Made by a program: the position numbers and the translations under genes
The notes under the pieces: generated by a model
The model's input: only the letters and a program-made list of their open reading frames with translations
Databases searched by the model: none
What the model was told of the DNA's origin: nothing
In this document: positions 18,576 through 32,937 of the stretch, piece after piece
How the letters are laid out: every line of letters begins with the position of its first letter
Numbering within the stretch: the first letter of the stretch is position 1
Source of the DNA: Kappaphycus alvarezii
Lineage: Eukaryota > Rhodophyta > Florideophyceae > Gigartinales > Solieriaceae
Length of the DNA stretch: 64,000 bases
Assembly: GCA_002205965.3 (NCBI GenBank)
Contig: NADL03000217.1
Coordinates: 1-64,000, forward strand
Reading direction: 5' to 3'

Positions 18576-19843
18576 TAATGGGAATCGGAGAGGGTGAAGG
18601 ACTTTGCTGGATGGATGAAGTTGCGGGCTTGGCTACCCAGAATTTACTCGGAACTCTAAAATCCTGGCCTTAAGTACAACCTACAACTACTTTCTAACTC
18701 ACTGCGTCCACTAACAGAATCCCACAAACTGAGCCATTTGAGAGGATTTCAAGATCTTGGCCCGGTGATAACAGTCATTAGGGGCAAATTTGGAACACAA
18801 ATTTGTGTAAATAGGTTGGCCCAATACACACATCAATACAGTACCTTATTTTGCAGACTTACCGGAAACGAATTCCCTTGTGCCAAAATAACGGACTCAA
18901 TCCGTCATACGTAAAATAGAATCACATAACTGATTTTTGGATGCAGTCGGTCCAATCTTCATCATAATTACGAACCTCATACATATGATGGAATCACATA
19001 ACTGATTTTTGGATGCAGTTGTACAAACCAATATCATAACTAGAAACCACATACGTATGATGGAATCACATAACTGATTTTTGGATGCAGTTGTACAAAC
19101 CAATATCATAACTAGAAACCTCATACATATGATGGAATCACATAACTGATTTTTGGATGCAGCTGGATAAAATCCGTAATCATAACTAGAAACCTCATAC
19201 ATATGATGGAATCACATAACTGATTTTTGGATGCAGTTGTACAAACCAATATCATAACTAGAAACCACATACGTATGATGAAATCACATAACTGATTTTT
19301 GGATGCAGCTGGATAAAACCCTTAATCATAACTAGAATCCTCATACATAATATAAAATCAAATACCTCTTTCTAGCAGTCATGACAGTATTGCCTTAATT
19401 GATTCCTACTGTACAAACTCAGGTATAGTAAGGAGTACAGTACTTGGTATATTACGATGTACAGTGCGAAGTACAGTTCCTCATTTGGCACTAGTACAGT
19501 ACGTGTACAACACTGCACAAAAAGGTTCCTTCTCTTAGCTGTACCACGTGTACATCACATACACAACTGCCACCACGTACACGTGTACATAGCTTTCCTC
19601 AGCATATCTCTCATACAGTATACTCATCATCCACTTATAGTACCCTACCCTACGTAAAATCACCCATAAACAACATTTTGCCCTCTAAATCGCTGATCTC
19701 TCAAAATCGTACTTTCGTCCCTGGGAACTTTGGATTTCTTCCGGAATGCCTTAGCGCCCCCTTCATTCTACACGTGTGCATGTGTACACGTGGAACATGC
19801 CTCATGCCTCTTATGAGGTTTGGCACCGATGTGGGGTCATGTG
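18576..19843 (-). repeat. Array unit 2 (1,268 bp, 6 subrepeats)
   Basis: Exact junctions on both sides. Carries the GCCTTAATTG variant. Confidence 0.9.
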
Positions 19844-21617
19844 TAATGGGAATCGGAGAGGGTGAAGGACTTTGCTGGATGGATGAAGTTGCGGGCTTGG
19901 CTACCCAGAATTTACTCGGAACTCTAAAATCCTGGCCTTAAGTACAACCTACAACTACTTTCTAACTCACTGCGTCCACTAACAGAATCCCACAAACTGA
20001 GCCATTTGAGAGGATTTCAAGATCTTGGCCGGTGATAACAGTCATTAGGGGCAAATTTGGAACACAAATTTGTGTAAATAGGTTGGCCCAATACACACAT
20101 CAATACAGTACCTTATTTTGCAGACTTACCGGAAACGATTCCCTTGTGCCAAAATAACGGACTCAATCCGTCATACGTAAAATAGAATCACATAACTGAT
20201 TTTTGGATGCAGTCGGTCCAATCTTCATCATAATTACGAACCTCATACATATGATGGAATCACATAACTGATTTTTGGATGCAGTTGTACAAACCAATAT
20301 CATAACTAGAAACCACATACGTATGATGGAATCACATAACTGATTTTTGGATGCAGTTGTACAAACCAATATCATAACTAGAAACCTCATACATATGATG
20401 GAATCACATAACTGATTTTTGGATGCAGCTGGATAAATCCGTAATCATAACTAGAAACCTCATACATATGATGAAATCACATAACTGATTTTTGGATGCA
20501 GTTGTACAAACCAATATCATAACTAGAAACCACATACGTATGATGGAATCACATAACTGATTTTTGGATGCAGCTGGATAAACCCGTAATCATAACTAGA
20601 AACCTCATACATATGATGGAATCACATAACTGATTTTTGGATGCAGCTGGATAAAATCCGTAATCATAACTAGAAACCTCATACATATGATGAAATCACA
20701 TAACTGATTTTGATGCAGTTGTACAAACCAATATCATAACTAGAAACCACATACGTATGATGGAATCACATAACTGATTTTTGGATGCAGCTGGATAAAA
20801 CCCGTAATCATAACTAGAAACCTCATACATATGATGGAATCACAAACTGATTTTTGGATGCAGCTGGATAAAATCCGTAATCATAACTAGAAACCTCATA
20901 CATATGATGAAATCACATAACTGATTTTTGGATGCAGTTGTACAAACCAATATCATAACTAGAAACCACATACGTATGATGGAATCACATAACTGATTTT
21001 TGGATGCAGCTGGATAAAATCCGTAATCATGACTAGAAACCTCATACATATGATGAAATCACATAACTGATTTTTGGATGCAGCTGGATAAAACCCTTAA
21101 TCATAACTAGAATCCTCATACATAATATAAAATCAAATACCTCTTTCTAGCAGTCATGACAGTATTGCCATAATTGATTCCTACTGTACAAACTCATGTA
21201 TAGTAAGGAGTACAGTACTTGGTATATTACGATGTACAGTGCGAAGTACAGTTCCTCATTTGGCACTAGTACAGTGCGTGTACATCACTGCACAAAAAGT
21301 TTTCTTCTCTTAGCTGTACCACGTGTACATCACATACACAACTGCCACCACGTACACGTGTACATAGCTTTCCTCAGCATATCTCTCATACAGTATACTC
21401 ATCATCCACTTATAGTACCCTACCCTACGTAAAATCACCCCATAAACAACATTTTGCCCTCTAAATCGCTGATCTCTCAAAATCGTACTTTCGTCCCTGG
21501 GAACTTTGGATTTCTTCCGAATGCCTTAGCGCCCCCCTTCATTCTACACGTGTGCATGTGTACACGTGAACATGCCTCATGCCTCTTATGAGGTTTGGCA
21601 CGATGTGGGGTCATGTG
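19844..21617 (-). repeat. Array unit 3 (1,774 bp, 13 subrepeats)
   Basis: Among the longest units. Its subrepeats run as trimers (TTGTAC, CTGG-ACCC, CTGG-ATCC versions), giving a ~219-bp inner period. Carries the AATCATGACTAG variant. Confidence 0.9.
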
Positions 21618-23396
21618 TAATGGGAATCGGAGAGGGTGAAGGACTTTGCTGACGGATGAAGTTGCGGCTTGGCTACCCAGAATTTACTCGGAACTCTAAA
21701 ATCCTGCGCCTTAAGTACAACCTACAACTACTTTCTAACTCACTGCGTCCACTAACAGAATCCACAAACTGAGCCATTTGAGAGGATTTCAAGATCTTGG
21801 CCCGGTGATAACAGTCATTAGGGGCAAATTTGGAACACAAATTTGTGTAAATAGGTTGGCCCAATACACACATCAATACAGTACCTTATTTTGCAGACTT
21901 ACCGGAAACGAATTCCCTTGTGCCAAATAACGGACTCAATCCGTCATACGTAAAATAGAATCACATAACTGATTTTTGGATGCAGTCGGTCCAATCTTCA
22001 TCATAATTACGAACCTCATACATATGATGGAATCACATAACTGATTTTTGGATGCAGTTGTACAAACCAATATCATAACTAGAAACCACATACGTATGAT
22101 GGAATCACATAACTGATTTTTGGATGCAGTTGTACAAACCAATATCATAACTAGAAACCTCATACATATGATGGATCACATAACTGATTTTTGGATGCAG
22201 CTGGATAAAATCCGTAATCATAACTAGAAACCTCATACATATGATGAAATCACATAACTGATTTTTGGATGCAGTTGTACAAACAATATCATAACTAGAA
22301 ACCACATACGTATGATGGAATCACATAACTGATTTTTGGATGCAGCTGGATAAAACCCGTAATCATAACTAGAAAACCTCATACATATGATGGAATCACA
22401 TAACTGATTTTTGGATGCAGCTGGATAAAATCCGTAATCATAACTAGAAACCTCATACATATGATGAAATCACATAACTGATTTTTTGGATGCAGTTGTA
22501 CAAACCAATATCATAACTAGAAACCACCATACGTATGATGGAATCACATAACTGATTTTTGGATGCAGCTGGATAAAACCCGTAATCATAACTAGAAACC
22601 TCATACATATGATGGAATCACATAACTGATTTTTGGATGCAGCTGGATAAAATCCGTAATCATAACTAGAAACCTCATACATATGATGAAATCACATAAC
22701 TGATTTTTGGATGCAGTTGTACAAACCAATATCATAACTAAAACCACATACGTATGATGGAATCACATAACTGATTTTTGGATGCAGCTGGATAAAATCC
22801 GTAATCATAAACTAGAAACCTCATACATATGATGGAATCACATAACTGATTTTTTGGATGCAGCTGGATAAAACCCTTAATCATAACTAGAATCCTCATA
22901 CATAATATAAAATCAATACCTCTTTCTAGCAGTCATGACAGTATTGCCATAATTGATTCCTACTGTACAAACTCATGTATAGTAAGGAGTACAGTACTTG
23001 GTATATTACGATGTACAGTGCGAAGTACAGTTCCTCATTTGGCACTAGTACAGTGCGTGTACATCACTGCACAAAAAGTTTTCTTCTCTTAGCTGTACCA
23101 CGTGTACATCACATACACAACTGCCACCACGTACACGTGTACATAGCTTTCCTCAGCATATCTCTCATACAGTATACTCATCCCACTTATAGTACCCTAC
23201 CCTACGTAAAATCACCCCATAAACAACATTTTGCCCTCTAAATCGCTGATCTCTCAAAATCGTACTTTCGTCCCTGGGAACTTTGGATTTCTTCCGGAAT
23301 GCCTTAGCGCCCCCTTCATTCTACACGTGTGCATGTGTACACGTGGAACATGCCTCATGCCTCTTATGAGGTTTGGCACCGATGTGGGGTCATGTG
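21618..23396 (-). repeat. Array unit 4 (1,779 bp, 13 subrepeats)
   Basis: Same subrepeat order as unit 3, so a tandem duplicate of it. Several single-base indels. Confidence 0.9.
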
Positions 23397-24883
23397 TAAT
23401 GGGAATCGAGAGGGTGAAGGACTTTGCTGGACGGATGAAGTTGCGGGCTTGGCTACCCAGAATTTACTCGGAACTCTAAAATCCTGGCCTTAAGTACCCT
23501 ACAACTACTTTCTAACTCACTGCGTCCACTAACAGAATCCCACAAACTGAGCCATTTGAGAGGATTTCAAGATCTTGGCCCGGTGATAACAGTCATTAGG
23601 GGCAAATTTGGAACACAAATTTGTGTAAATAGGTTGCCCAATACACACATCAATACAGTACCTTATTTTGCAGACTTACCGGAAACGAATTCCCTTGTGC
23701 CAAAATAACGGACTCAATCCGTCATACGTAAAATAGAATCACATAACTGATTTTTGGATGCAGTCGGTCCAATCTTCATCATAATTACGAACCTCATACA
23801 TATGATGGAATCACATAACTGATTTTTGGATGCAGTTGTACAAACCAATATCATAACTAGAAACCACATACGTATGATGGAATCACATAACTGATTTTTG
23901 GATGCAGCTGGATAAAATCCGTAATCATAACTAGAAACCTCATACATATGATGAAATCACATAACTGATTTTTGGATGCAGTTGTACAAACCAATATCAT
24001 AACTAGAAACCACATACGTATGATGGAATCACATAACTGATTTTTGGATGCAGCTGGATAAAACCCGTAATCATAACTAGAAACCTCATACATATGATGG
24101 AATCACATAACTGATTTTTGGATGCAGCTGGATAAAATCCGTAATCATAACTAGAAACCTCATACATATGATGAAATCACATAACTGATTTTTGGATGCA
24201 GTTGTACAAACCAATATCATAACTAGAAACCACATACGTATGATGGAATCACATAACTGATTTTTGGATGCAGCTGGATAAAATCCGTAATCATAACTAG
24301 AACCTCATACATATGATGAAATCACATAACTGATTTTTGGATGCAGCTGGATAAAACCCTTAATCATAACTAGAATCCTCATACATAATATAAAATCAAA
24401 TACCTCTTTCTAGCAGTCATGACAGTATTGCCATAATTGATTCCTACTGTACAAACTCATGTATAGTAAGGAGTACAGTACTTGGTATATTACGATGTAC
24501 AGTGCGAAGTACAGTTCCTCATTTGGCACTAGTACAGTACGTGTACAACACTGCACAAAAAGGTTTCTTCTCTTAGCTGTACCACGTGTACATCACATAC
24601 ACAACTGCCACCACGTACACGTGTACATAGCTTTCCTCAGCATATCTCTCATACAGTATACTCATCATCCACTTATAGTACCCTACCCTACGTAAAATCA
24701 CCCCATAAACAACATTTTGCCCTCTAAATCGCTGATCTCTCAAAATCGTACTTTCGTCCCTGGGAACTTTGGATTTCTTCCGGAATGCCTTAGCGCCCCC
24801 CTTCATTCTACACGTGTGCATGTGTACACGTGGAACATGCCTCATGCCTCTTATGAGGTTTGGCACCGATGTGGGGTCATGTG
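23397..24883 (-). repeat. Array unit 5 (1,487 bp, 9 subrepeats)
   Basis: Like units 3 and 4 but short by about four subrepeats. Still has ACTCATGTATAG. Confidence 0.9.
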
Positions 24884-26518
24884 TAATGGGAATCGGAGAG
24901 GGTGAAGGACTTTGCTGGATGGATGAAGTTGCGGGCTTGGCTACCCAGAATTTACTCGGAACTCTAAAATCCTGGCCTTAAGTACAACCTACAACTACTT
25001 TCTAACTCACTGCGTCCACTAACAGAATCCCACAAACTGAGCCATTTGAGAGGATTTCAAGATCTTGGCCCGGTGATAACAGTCATTAGGGGCAAATTTG
25101 GAACACAAATTTGTGTAAATAGGTTGGCCCAATACACACATCAATACAGTACCTTATTTTGCAGACTTACCGGAAACGAATTCCCTTGTGCCAAAATAAC
25201 GGACTCAATCCGTCATACGTAAAATAGAATCACATAACTGATTTTTGGATGCAGTCGGTCCAATCTTCATCATAATTACAAACCTCATACATATGATGGA
25301 ATCACATAACTGATTTTTGGATGCAGTTGTACACCCAATATCATAACTAGAAACCACATACGTATGATGGAATCACATAACTGATTTTTGGATGCAGTTG
25401 TACAAACCAATATCATAACTAGAAACCTCATACATATGATGGAATCACATAACTGATTTTTGGATGCAGCTGGATAAAATCCGTAATCATAACTAGAAAC
25501 CTCATACATATGATGAAATCACATAACTGATTTTTGGATGCAGTTGTACAAACCAATATCATAACTAGAAACCACATACGTATGATGGAATCACATAACT
25601 GATTTTTGGATGCAGCTGGATAAAACCCGTAATCATAACTAGAAACCTCATACATATGATGGAATCACATAACTGATTTTTGGATGCAGCTGGATAAAAT
25701 CCGTAATCATAACTAGAAACCTCATACATATGATGGAATCACATAACTGATTTTTGGATGCAGTTGTACAAACCAATATCATAACTAGAAACCACATACG
25801 TATGATGGAATCACATAACTGATTTTTGGATGCAGCTGGATAAAACCGTAATCATAACTAGAAACCTCATACATATGATGGAATCACATAACTGATTTTT
25901 GGATGCAGCTGGATAAAATCCGTAATATAACTAGAAACCACATACGTATTATGGAATCACATAACTGATTTTTGGATGCAGCTGGATAAAACCCTTAATC
26001 ATAACTAGAATCCTCATACATAATATAAAATCAAATACCTCTTTCTAGCAGTCATGACAGTATTGCCTTAATTGATTCCTACTGTACAAACTCAGGTATA
26101 GTAAGGAGTACAGTACTTGGTATATTACGATGTACAGTGCGAAGTACAGTTCCTCATTTGGCACTAGTACAGTACGTGTACAACACTGCACAAAAAGGTT
26201 TCTTCTCTTAGCTGTACCACGTGTACATCACATACACAACTGCCACCACGTACACGTGTACATAGCTTTCCTCAGCATATCTCTCATACAGTATACTCAT
26301 CATCCACTTATAGTACCCTACCCTACGTAAAATCACCCCATAAACAACATTTTGCCCTCTAAATCGCTGATCTCTCAAAATCGTACTTTCGTCCCTGGGA
26401 ACTTTGGATTTCTTCCGGAATGCCTTAGCGCCCCCCTTCATTCTACACGTGTGCATGTGTACACGTGGAACATGCCTCATGCCTCTTATGAGGTTTGGCA
26501 CCGATGTGGGGTCATGTG
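24884..26518 (-). repeat. Array unit 6 (1,635 bp, 11 subrepeats)
   Basis: First unit with ACTCAGGTATAG and GTACAGTACGTG, the versions found through most of the rest of the array. Confidence 0.9.
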
Positions 26519-27639
26519 TAATGGGAATCGGAGAGGGTGAAGGACTTTGCTGGATGGATGAAGTTGCGGGCTTGGCTACCCAGAATTTACTCGGAACTCT
26601 AAAATCCTGGCCTTAAGTACAACCTACAACTACTTTCTAACTCACTGCGTCCACTAACAGAATCCCACAAACTGAGCCATTTGAGCGGATTTCAAGATCT
26701 TGGCCCGGTGATAACAGTCATTAGGGGCAAATTTGGAACACAAATTTGTGTAAATAGGTTGGCCCAATACACACATCAATACAGTACCTTATTTTGCAGA
26801 CTTACCGGAAACGAATTCCCTTGTGCCAAAATAACGGACTCAATCCGTCATACGTAAAATAGAATCACATAACTGATTTTTGGATGCAGTCGGTCCAATC
26901 TTCATCATAATTACGAACCTCATACATATGATGGAATCACATAACTGATTTTTGGATGCAGTTGTACAAACCAATATCATAACTAGAAACCACATACGTA
27001 TGATGGAATCACATAACTGATTTTGGATGCAGTGGATAAAATCCGTAATCATAACTAGAAACCTATACATATGATGAAATCACATAACTGATTTTTGGAT
27101 GCAGCTGGATAAAACCCTTAATCATAACTAGAATCCTCATACATAATATAAAATCAAATACCTCTTTCTAGCAGTCATGACAGTATTGCCATAATTGATT
27201 CCTACTGTACAAACTCAGGTATAGTAAGGAGTACAGTACTTGGTATATTACGATGTACAGTGCGAGTACAGTTCCTCATTTGGCACTAGTACAGTACGTG
27301 TACAACACTGCACAAAAAGGTTTCTTCTCTTAGCTGTACCACGTGTACATCACATACACAACTGCCACCACGTACACGTGTACATAGCTTTCCTCAGCAT
27401 ATCTCTCATACAGTATACTCATCATCCACTTATAGTACCCTACCCTACGTAAAATCACCCCATAAACAACATTTTGCCCTCTAAATCGCTGATCTCTCAA
27501 ATCGTACTTTCGTCCCTGGGAACTTTGGATTTCTTCCGGAATGCCTTAGCGCCCCCCTTCATTCTACACGTGTGCATGTGTACACGTGGAACATGCCTCA
27601 TGCCTCTTATGAGGTTTGGCACCGATGTGGGGTCATGTG
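26519..27639 (-). repeat. Array unit 7 (1,121 bp, 4 subrepeats)
   Basis: Short unit with a TTGAGCGG variant shared with units 8-10. Confidence 0.9.
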
Positions 27640-28978
27640 TAATGGGAATCGGAGAGGGTGAAGGACTTTGCTGGATGGATGAAGTTGCGGGCTTGGCTAC
27701 CCAGAATTTACTCGAACTCTAAAATCCTGGCCTTAAGTACAACCTACAACTACTTTCTAACTCACTGCGTCCACTAACAGAATCCCACAAACTGAGCCAT
27801 TTGAGCGGATTTCAAGATCTTGGCCCGGTGATAACAGTCATTAGGGGCAAATTTGGAACACAAATTTGTGTAAATAGGTTGGCCCAATACACACATCAAT
27901 ACAGTACCTTATTTTGCAGACTTACCGGAAACGAATTCCCTTGTGCCAAATAACGGACTCAATCCGTCATACGTAAAATAGAATCACATAACTGATTTTT
28001 GGATGCAGTCGGTCCAATCTTCATCATAATTACGAACCTCATACATATGATGGAATCACATAACTGATTTTTGGATGCAGTTGTACAAACCAATATCATA
28101 ACTAGAAACCACATACGTATGATGGAATCACATAACTGATTTTTGGATGCAGTTGTACACACCAATATCATAACTAGAAACCACATACGTATGATGGAAT
28201 CACATAACTGATTTTTGGATGCAGCTGGATAAAACCCGTAATCATAACTAGAAACCTCATACATATGATGAAATCACATAACTGATTTTTGGATGCAGTT
28301 GTACAAACCAATATCATAACTAGAAACCACATACGTATGATGGAATCACATAACTGATTTTTGGATGCAGCTGGATAAAATCCGTAATCATGACTAGAAA
28401 CCTCATACATATGATGAAATCACATAACTGATTTTTGGATGCAGCTGGATAAAACCCTTAATCATAACTAGAATCCTCATACATAATATAAAATCAAATA
28501 CCTCTTTCTAGCAGTCATGACAGTATTGCCATATTGATTCCTACTGTACAAACTCAGGTATAGTAAGGAGTACAGTACTTGGTATATTACGATGTACAGT
28601 GCGAAGTACAGTTCCTCATTTGGCACTAGTACAGTACGTGTACAACACTGCACAAAAAGGTTTCTTCTCTTAGCTGTACCACGTGTACATCACATACACA
28701 ACTGCCACCACGTACACGTGTACATAGCTTTCCTCAGCATATCTCTCATACAGTATACTCATCATCCACTTATAGTACCCTACCCTACGTAAAATCACCC
28801 CATAAACAACATTTTGCCCTCTAAATCGCTGATCTCTCAAAATCGTACTTTCGTCCCTGGGAACTTTGGATTTCTTCCGGAATGCCTTAGCGCCCCCCTT
28901 CATTCTACACGTGTGCATGTGTACACGTGGAACATGCCTCATGCCTCTTATGATTTGGCACCGATGTGGGGTCATGTG
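27640..28978 (-). repeat. Array unit 8 (1,339 bp, 7 subrepeats)
   Basis: Shares the AATCATGACTAG variant with units 28-31, far away in the array. Confidence 0.9.
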
Positions 28979-30304
28979 TAATGGGAATCGGAGAGGGTGA
29001 AGGACTTTGCTGGATGGATGAAGTTGCGGGCTTGGCTACCAGAATTTACTCGGAACTCTAAAATCCTGGCCTTAAGTACAACCTACAACTACTTTCTAAC
29101 TCACTGCGTCCACTAACAGATCCCACAAACTGAGCCATTTGAGCGGATTTCAAGATCTTGGCCCGGTGATAACAGTCATTAGGGGCAAATTTGGAACACA
29201 AATTTGTGTAAATAGGTTGGCCCAATACACACATCAAATACAGTACCTTATTTTTGCAGACTTACCGGAAACGAATTCCCTTGTGCCAAAATAACGGACT
29301 CAATCCGTCATACGTAAAATAGAATCACATAACTGATTTTTGGATGCATCGGTCCAATCTTCATCATAATTACGAACCTCATACATATGATGGATCACAT
29401 AACTGATTTTTGGATGCAGTTGTACAAACCAATATCATAACTAGAACCACATACGTATGATGGAATCACATAACTGATTTTTGGATGCAGTTGTACACAC
29501 AATATCATAACTAGAAACCACATACTATGATGGAATCACATAACTGATTTTTGGATGCAGCTGGATAAAAATCCGTAATCATAACTAGAAACCTCATACA
29601 TATGATGAAATCACATAACTGATTTTTGGATGCAGTTGTACAAACCAATATCATAACTAGAAACCACATACGTATGATGGAATCACATAACTGATTTTTG
29701 GATGCAGCTGGATAAAATCCGTAATCATAACTAGAAACTCAACTACGTATGATGAATCACATAACGATTTTTGGATGCAGCTGGATAAAACCCTTAATCA
29801 TAACTAGAATCCTCATACATAATATAAATCAAATACCTCTTTCTAGCAGTCATGACAGTATTGCCATAATTGATTCTACTGTAAACTCAGGTATAGTAAG
29901 GAGTACAGTACTTGGTATATTACGATGTACAGTGCGAAGTACAGTTCCTCATGGCACTAGTACAGTACGTGTACAACACGCACAAAAAGGTTTCTTCTCT
30001 TAGCTGTACCACGTGTACATCACATACACAACTGCCACCACGTACACGTGTACATAGCTTTCCTCAGCATATCTCTCATACAGTATACTCATCATCCACT
30101 TATAGTACCCTACCCTACGTAAAATCACCCCATAAACAACATTTTGCCCTCTAAATCGCTGATCTCTCAAAATCGTACTTTCGTCCCTGGGAACTTTGGA
30201 TTTCTTCCGGAATGCCTTAGCGCCCCCCTTCATTCTACACTGTGCATGGTGTACACGTGGAACATGCTCTGCCTTTGAGGTTTGGCACCGATGTGGGTCA
30301 TGTG
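28979..30304 (-). repeat. Array unit 9 (1,326 bp, 7 subrepeats, indel-rich)
   Basis: Many one-base losses, including damage to the 5'-terminal region near 30240-30300. Confidence 0.85.
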
Positions 30305-31611
30305 TAATGGGAATCGGAGAGGGTGAAGGATGCGGATGATGAAGTTGCGGGCTTGGCTACCAGAAACTCGGAACTCTAAAATCCTGGCCTTAAGTACAAC
30401 CTACAACTACTTTCTAACTCACTGCGTCCACTAACAGAATCCCACAAACTGAGCCATTTGAGCGGATTTCAAGATCTTGGCCCGGTGATAACAGTCATTA
30501 GGGGCAAATTTGGAACACAAATTTGTGTAAATAGGTTGGCCCAATACACACATCAATACAGTACCTTATTTTGCAGACTTACCGGAAACGAATTCCCTTG
30601 TGCCAAAATAACGGACTCAATCCGTCATACGTAAATAGAATCACATAACTGATTTTTGGATGCAGTCGGTCCAATCTTCATCATAATTACGAACCTCATA
30701 CATATGATGGAATCACATAACTGATTTTGGATGCAGTTGTACAAACCATATCATAACTAGAAACCACATACGTATGATGGAATCACATAACTGATTTTTG
30801 GATGCAGTTGTACAAACCAATATCATAACTAGAAACCACATACGTATGATGGAATCACATAACTGATTTTTGGATGCAGCTGGATAAAATCCGTAATCAT
30901 AACTAGAAACCACATACGTATGATGGAATCACATAACCGATTTTGGATGCAGCTGGATAAAACCCTTAATCATAACTAGAATCCTCATACATAATATAAA
31001 ATCAAATACCTCTTTCTATCACAAGTACCATAATTGTTCCTACTGTACAAACTCATGTATAGTAAGGAGTACAGTACTTGGTATATTCATAATCATAACT
31101 AGAATCCTCATACATAATATAAAATCAAATACCTCTTTCTAGCAGTCATGACAGTATTGCCATAATTGATACCTACTGTACAAACTCAGGTATAGTAAGG
31201 AGTACAGTACTTGGTATATTACGATGTACAGTGCGAAGTACAGTTCCTCATTTGGCACTAGTACAGTACGTGTACAACACTGCACAAAAAAGGTTTCTTC
31301 TCTTAGCTGTACCACGTGTACATCACATACACAACTGCCACCACGTACACGTGTACATAGCTTTCCTCAGCATATCTCTCATACAGTATAACTCATCATC
31401 CACTTATAGTACCCTACCCTACGTAAAATCACCCCATAAACAACATTTTGCCCTCTAAATCGCTGATCTCTCAAAATCGTACTTTCGTCCCTGGGAACTT
31501 TGGATTCTTCCGGAATGCCTTAGCGCCCCCTTCATCTACACGTGTGCATGTGTACACGCGGAACATGCCTCATGCCTCTTATGAGGTTTGGCACCGATGT
31601 GGGGTCATGTG
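30305..31611 (-). repeat. Array unit 10 (1,307 bp, 5 subrepeats plus 123-bp duplication)
   Basis: Indel-rich near 30330. Contains a local tandem duplication at offset 123 bp (about 30967-31212). Its first copy carries ACTCATGTATAG and its second ACTCAGGTATAG, so the two halves came from different unit types. Confidence 0.85.
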
Positions 31612-32937
31612 TAATGGAATCGGAGAGGGTGAAGGACTTTGCTGGACGGATGAAGTTGCGGGCTTGGCTACCCAGAATTTACTCGGAACTCTAAAATCCT
31701 GGCCTTAAGTACAACCTACAACTACTTTCTAACTCACTGCGTCCACTAACAGAATCCCACAAACTGAGCCATTTGAGAGGATTTCAAGATCTGGCCCGGT
31801 GATAACAGTCATTAGGGGCAAATTTGGAACACAAATTTGTGTAAATAGGTGGCCCAATACACACATCAATACAGTACCTTATTTTGCAGACTTACCGGAA
31901 ACGAATTCCCTTGTGCCAAAATAACGGACTCAATCCGTCATACGTAAAATAGAATCACATAACTGATTTTGGATGCAGTCCCAATCTTCATCATAATTAC
32001 GAACCTCATACATATGATGGAATCACATAACTGATTTTTGGATGCAGTTGTACAACCAATATCATAACTAGAAACCACATACGTATGATGGAATCACATA
32101 ACTGATTTTTGGATGCAGCTGGATAAAATCCGTAATCATAACTAGAAACCTCATACATATGATAAATCACATAACTGATTTTTGGATGCAGTTGTAAACC
32201 AATATCATAACTAGAAACCACATACGTATGATGGAATCACATAACTGATTTTTGGATGCAGTTGTACAAACCAATATCATAACTAGAAACACATACGTAT
32301 GATGGAATCACATAACTGATTTTTGGATGCAGCTGGATAAAATCCGTAATCATAACTAGAAACCTCATACATATGATGAAATCACATAACCGATTTTTGG
32401 ATGCAGCTGGATAGAACCCTTAATCATAACTAGAATCCTCATACATAATATAAAATCAAATACCTCTTTCTAGCAGTCATGACAGTATTGCCTTAATTGA
32501 TTCCTACTGTACAAACTCAGGTATAGTAAGGAGTACAGTACTTGGTATATTACGATGTACAGTGCGAAGTACAGTTCCTCATTTGGCACTAGTACAGTAC
32601 GTGTACAACACTGCACAAAAAGGTTTCTTCTCTTAGCTGTACCACGTGTACATCACATACACAACTGCCACCACGTACACGTGTACATAGCCCTCAGCAT
32701 ATCTCTCATACAGTATACTCATCATCCACTATAGTACCCTACCCTACGTAAAATCACCCCATAAACAACATTTTGCCCTCTAAATCGCTGATCTCTCAAA
32801 ATCGTACTTTCGTCCCTGGGAACTTTGGATTTCTTCCGGAATGCCTTAGCGCCCCCTTCATTCTACACGTGTGCATGTGTACACGTGGAACATGCCTCAT
32901 GCCTCTTATGAGGTTTGGCACCGATGTGGGTCATGTG
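31612..32937 (-). repeat. Array unit 11 (1,326 bp, 7 subrepeats)
   Basis: First unit of the repeated eight-unit block (block 1). Carries GCCTTAATTG and CATAACCGATTT. Confidence 0.9.
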
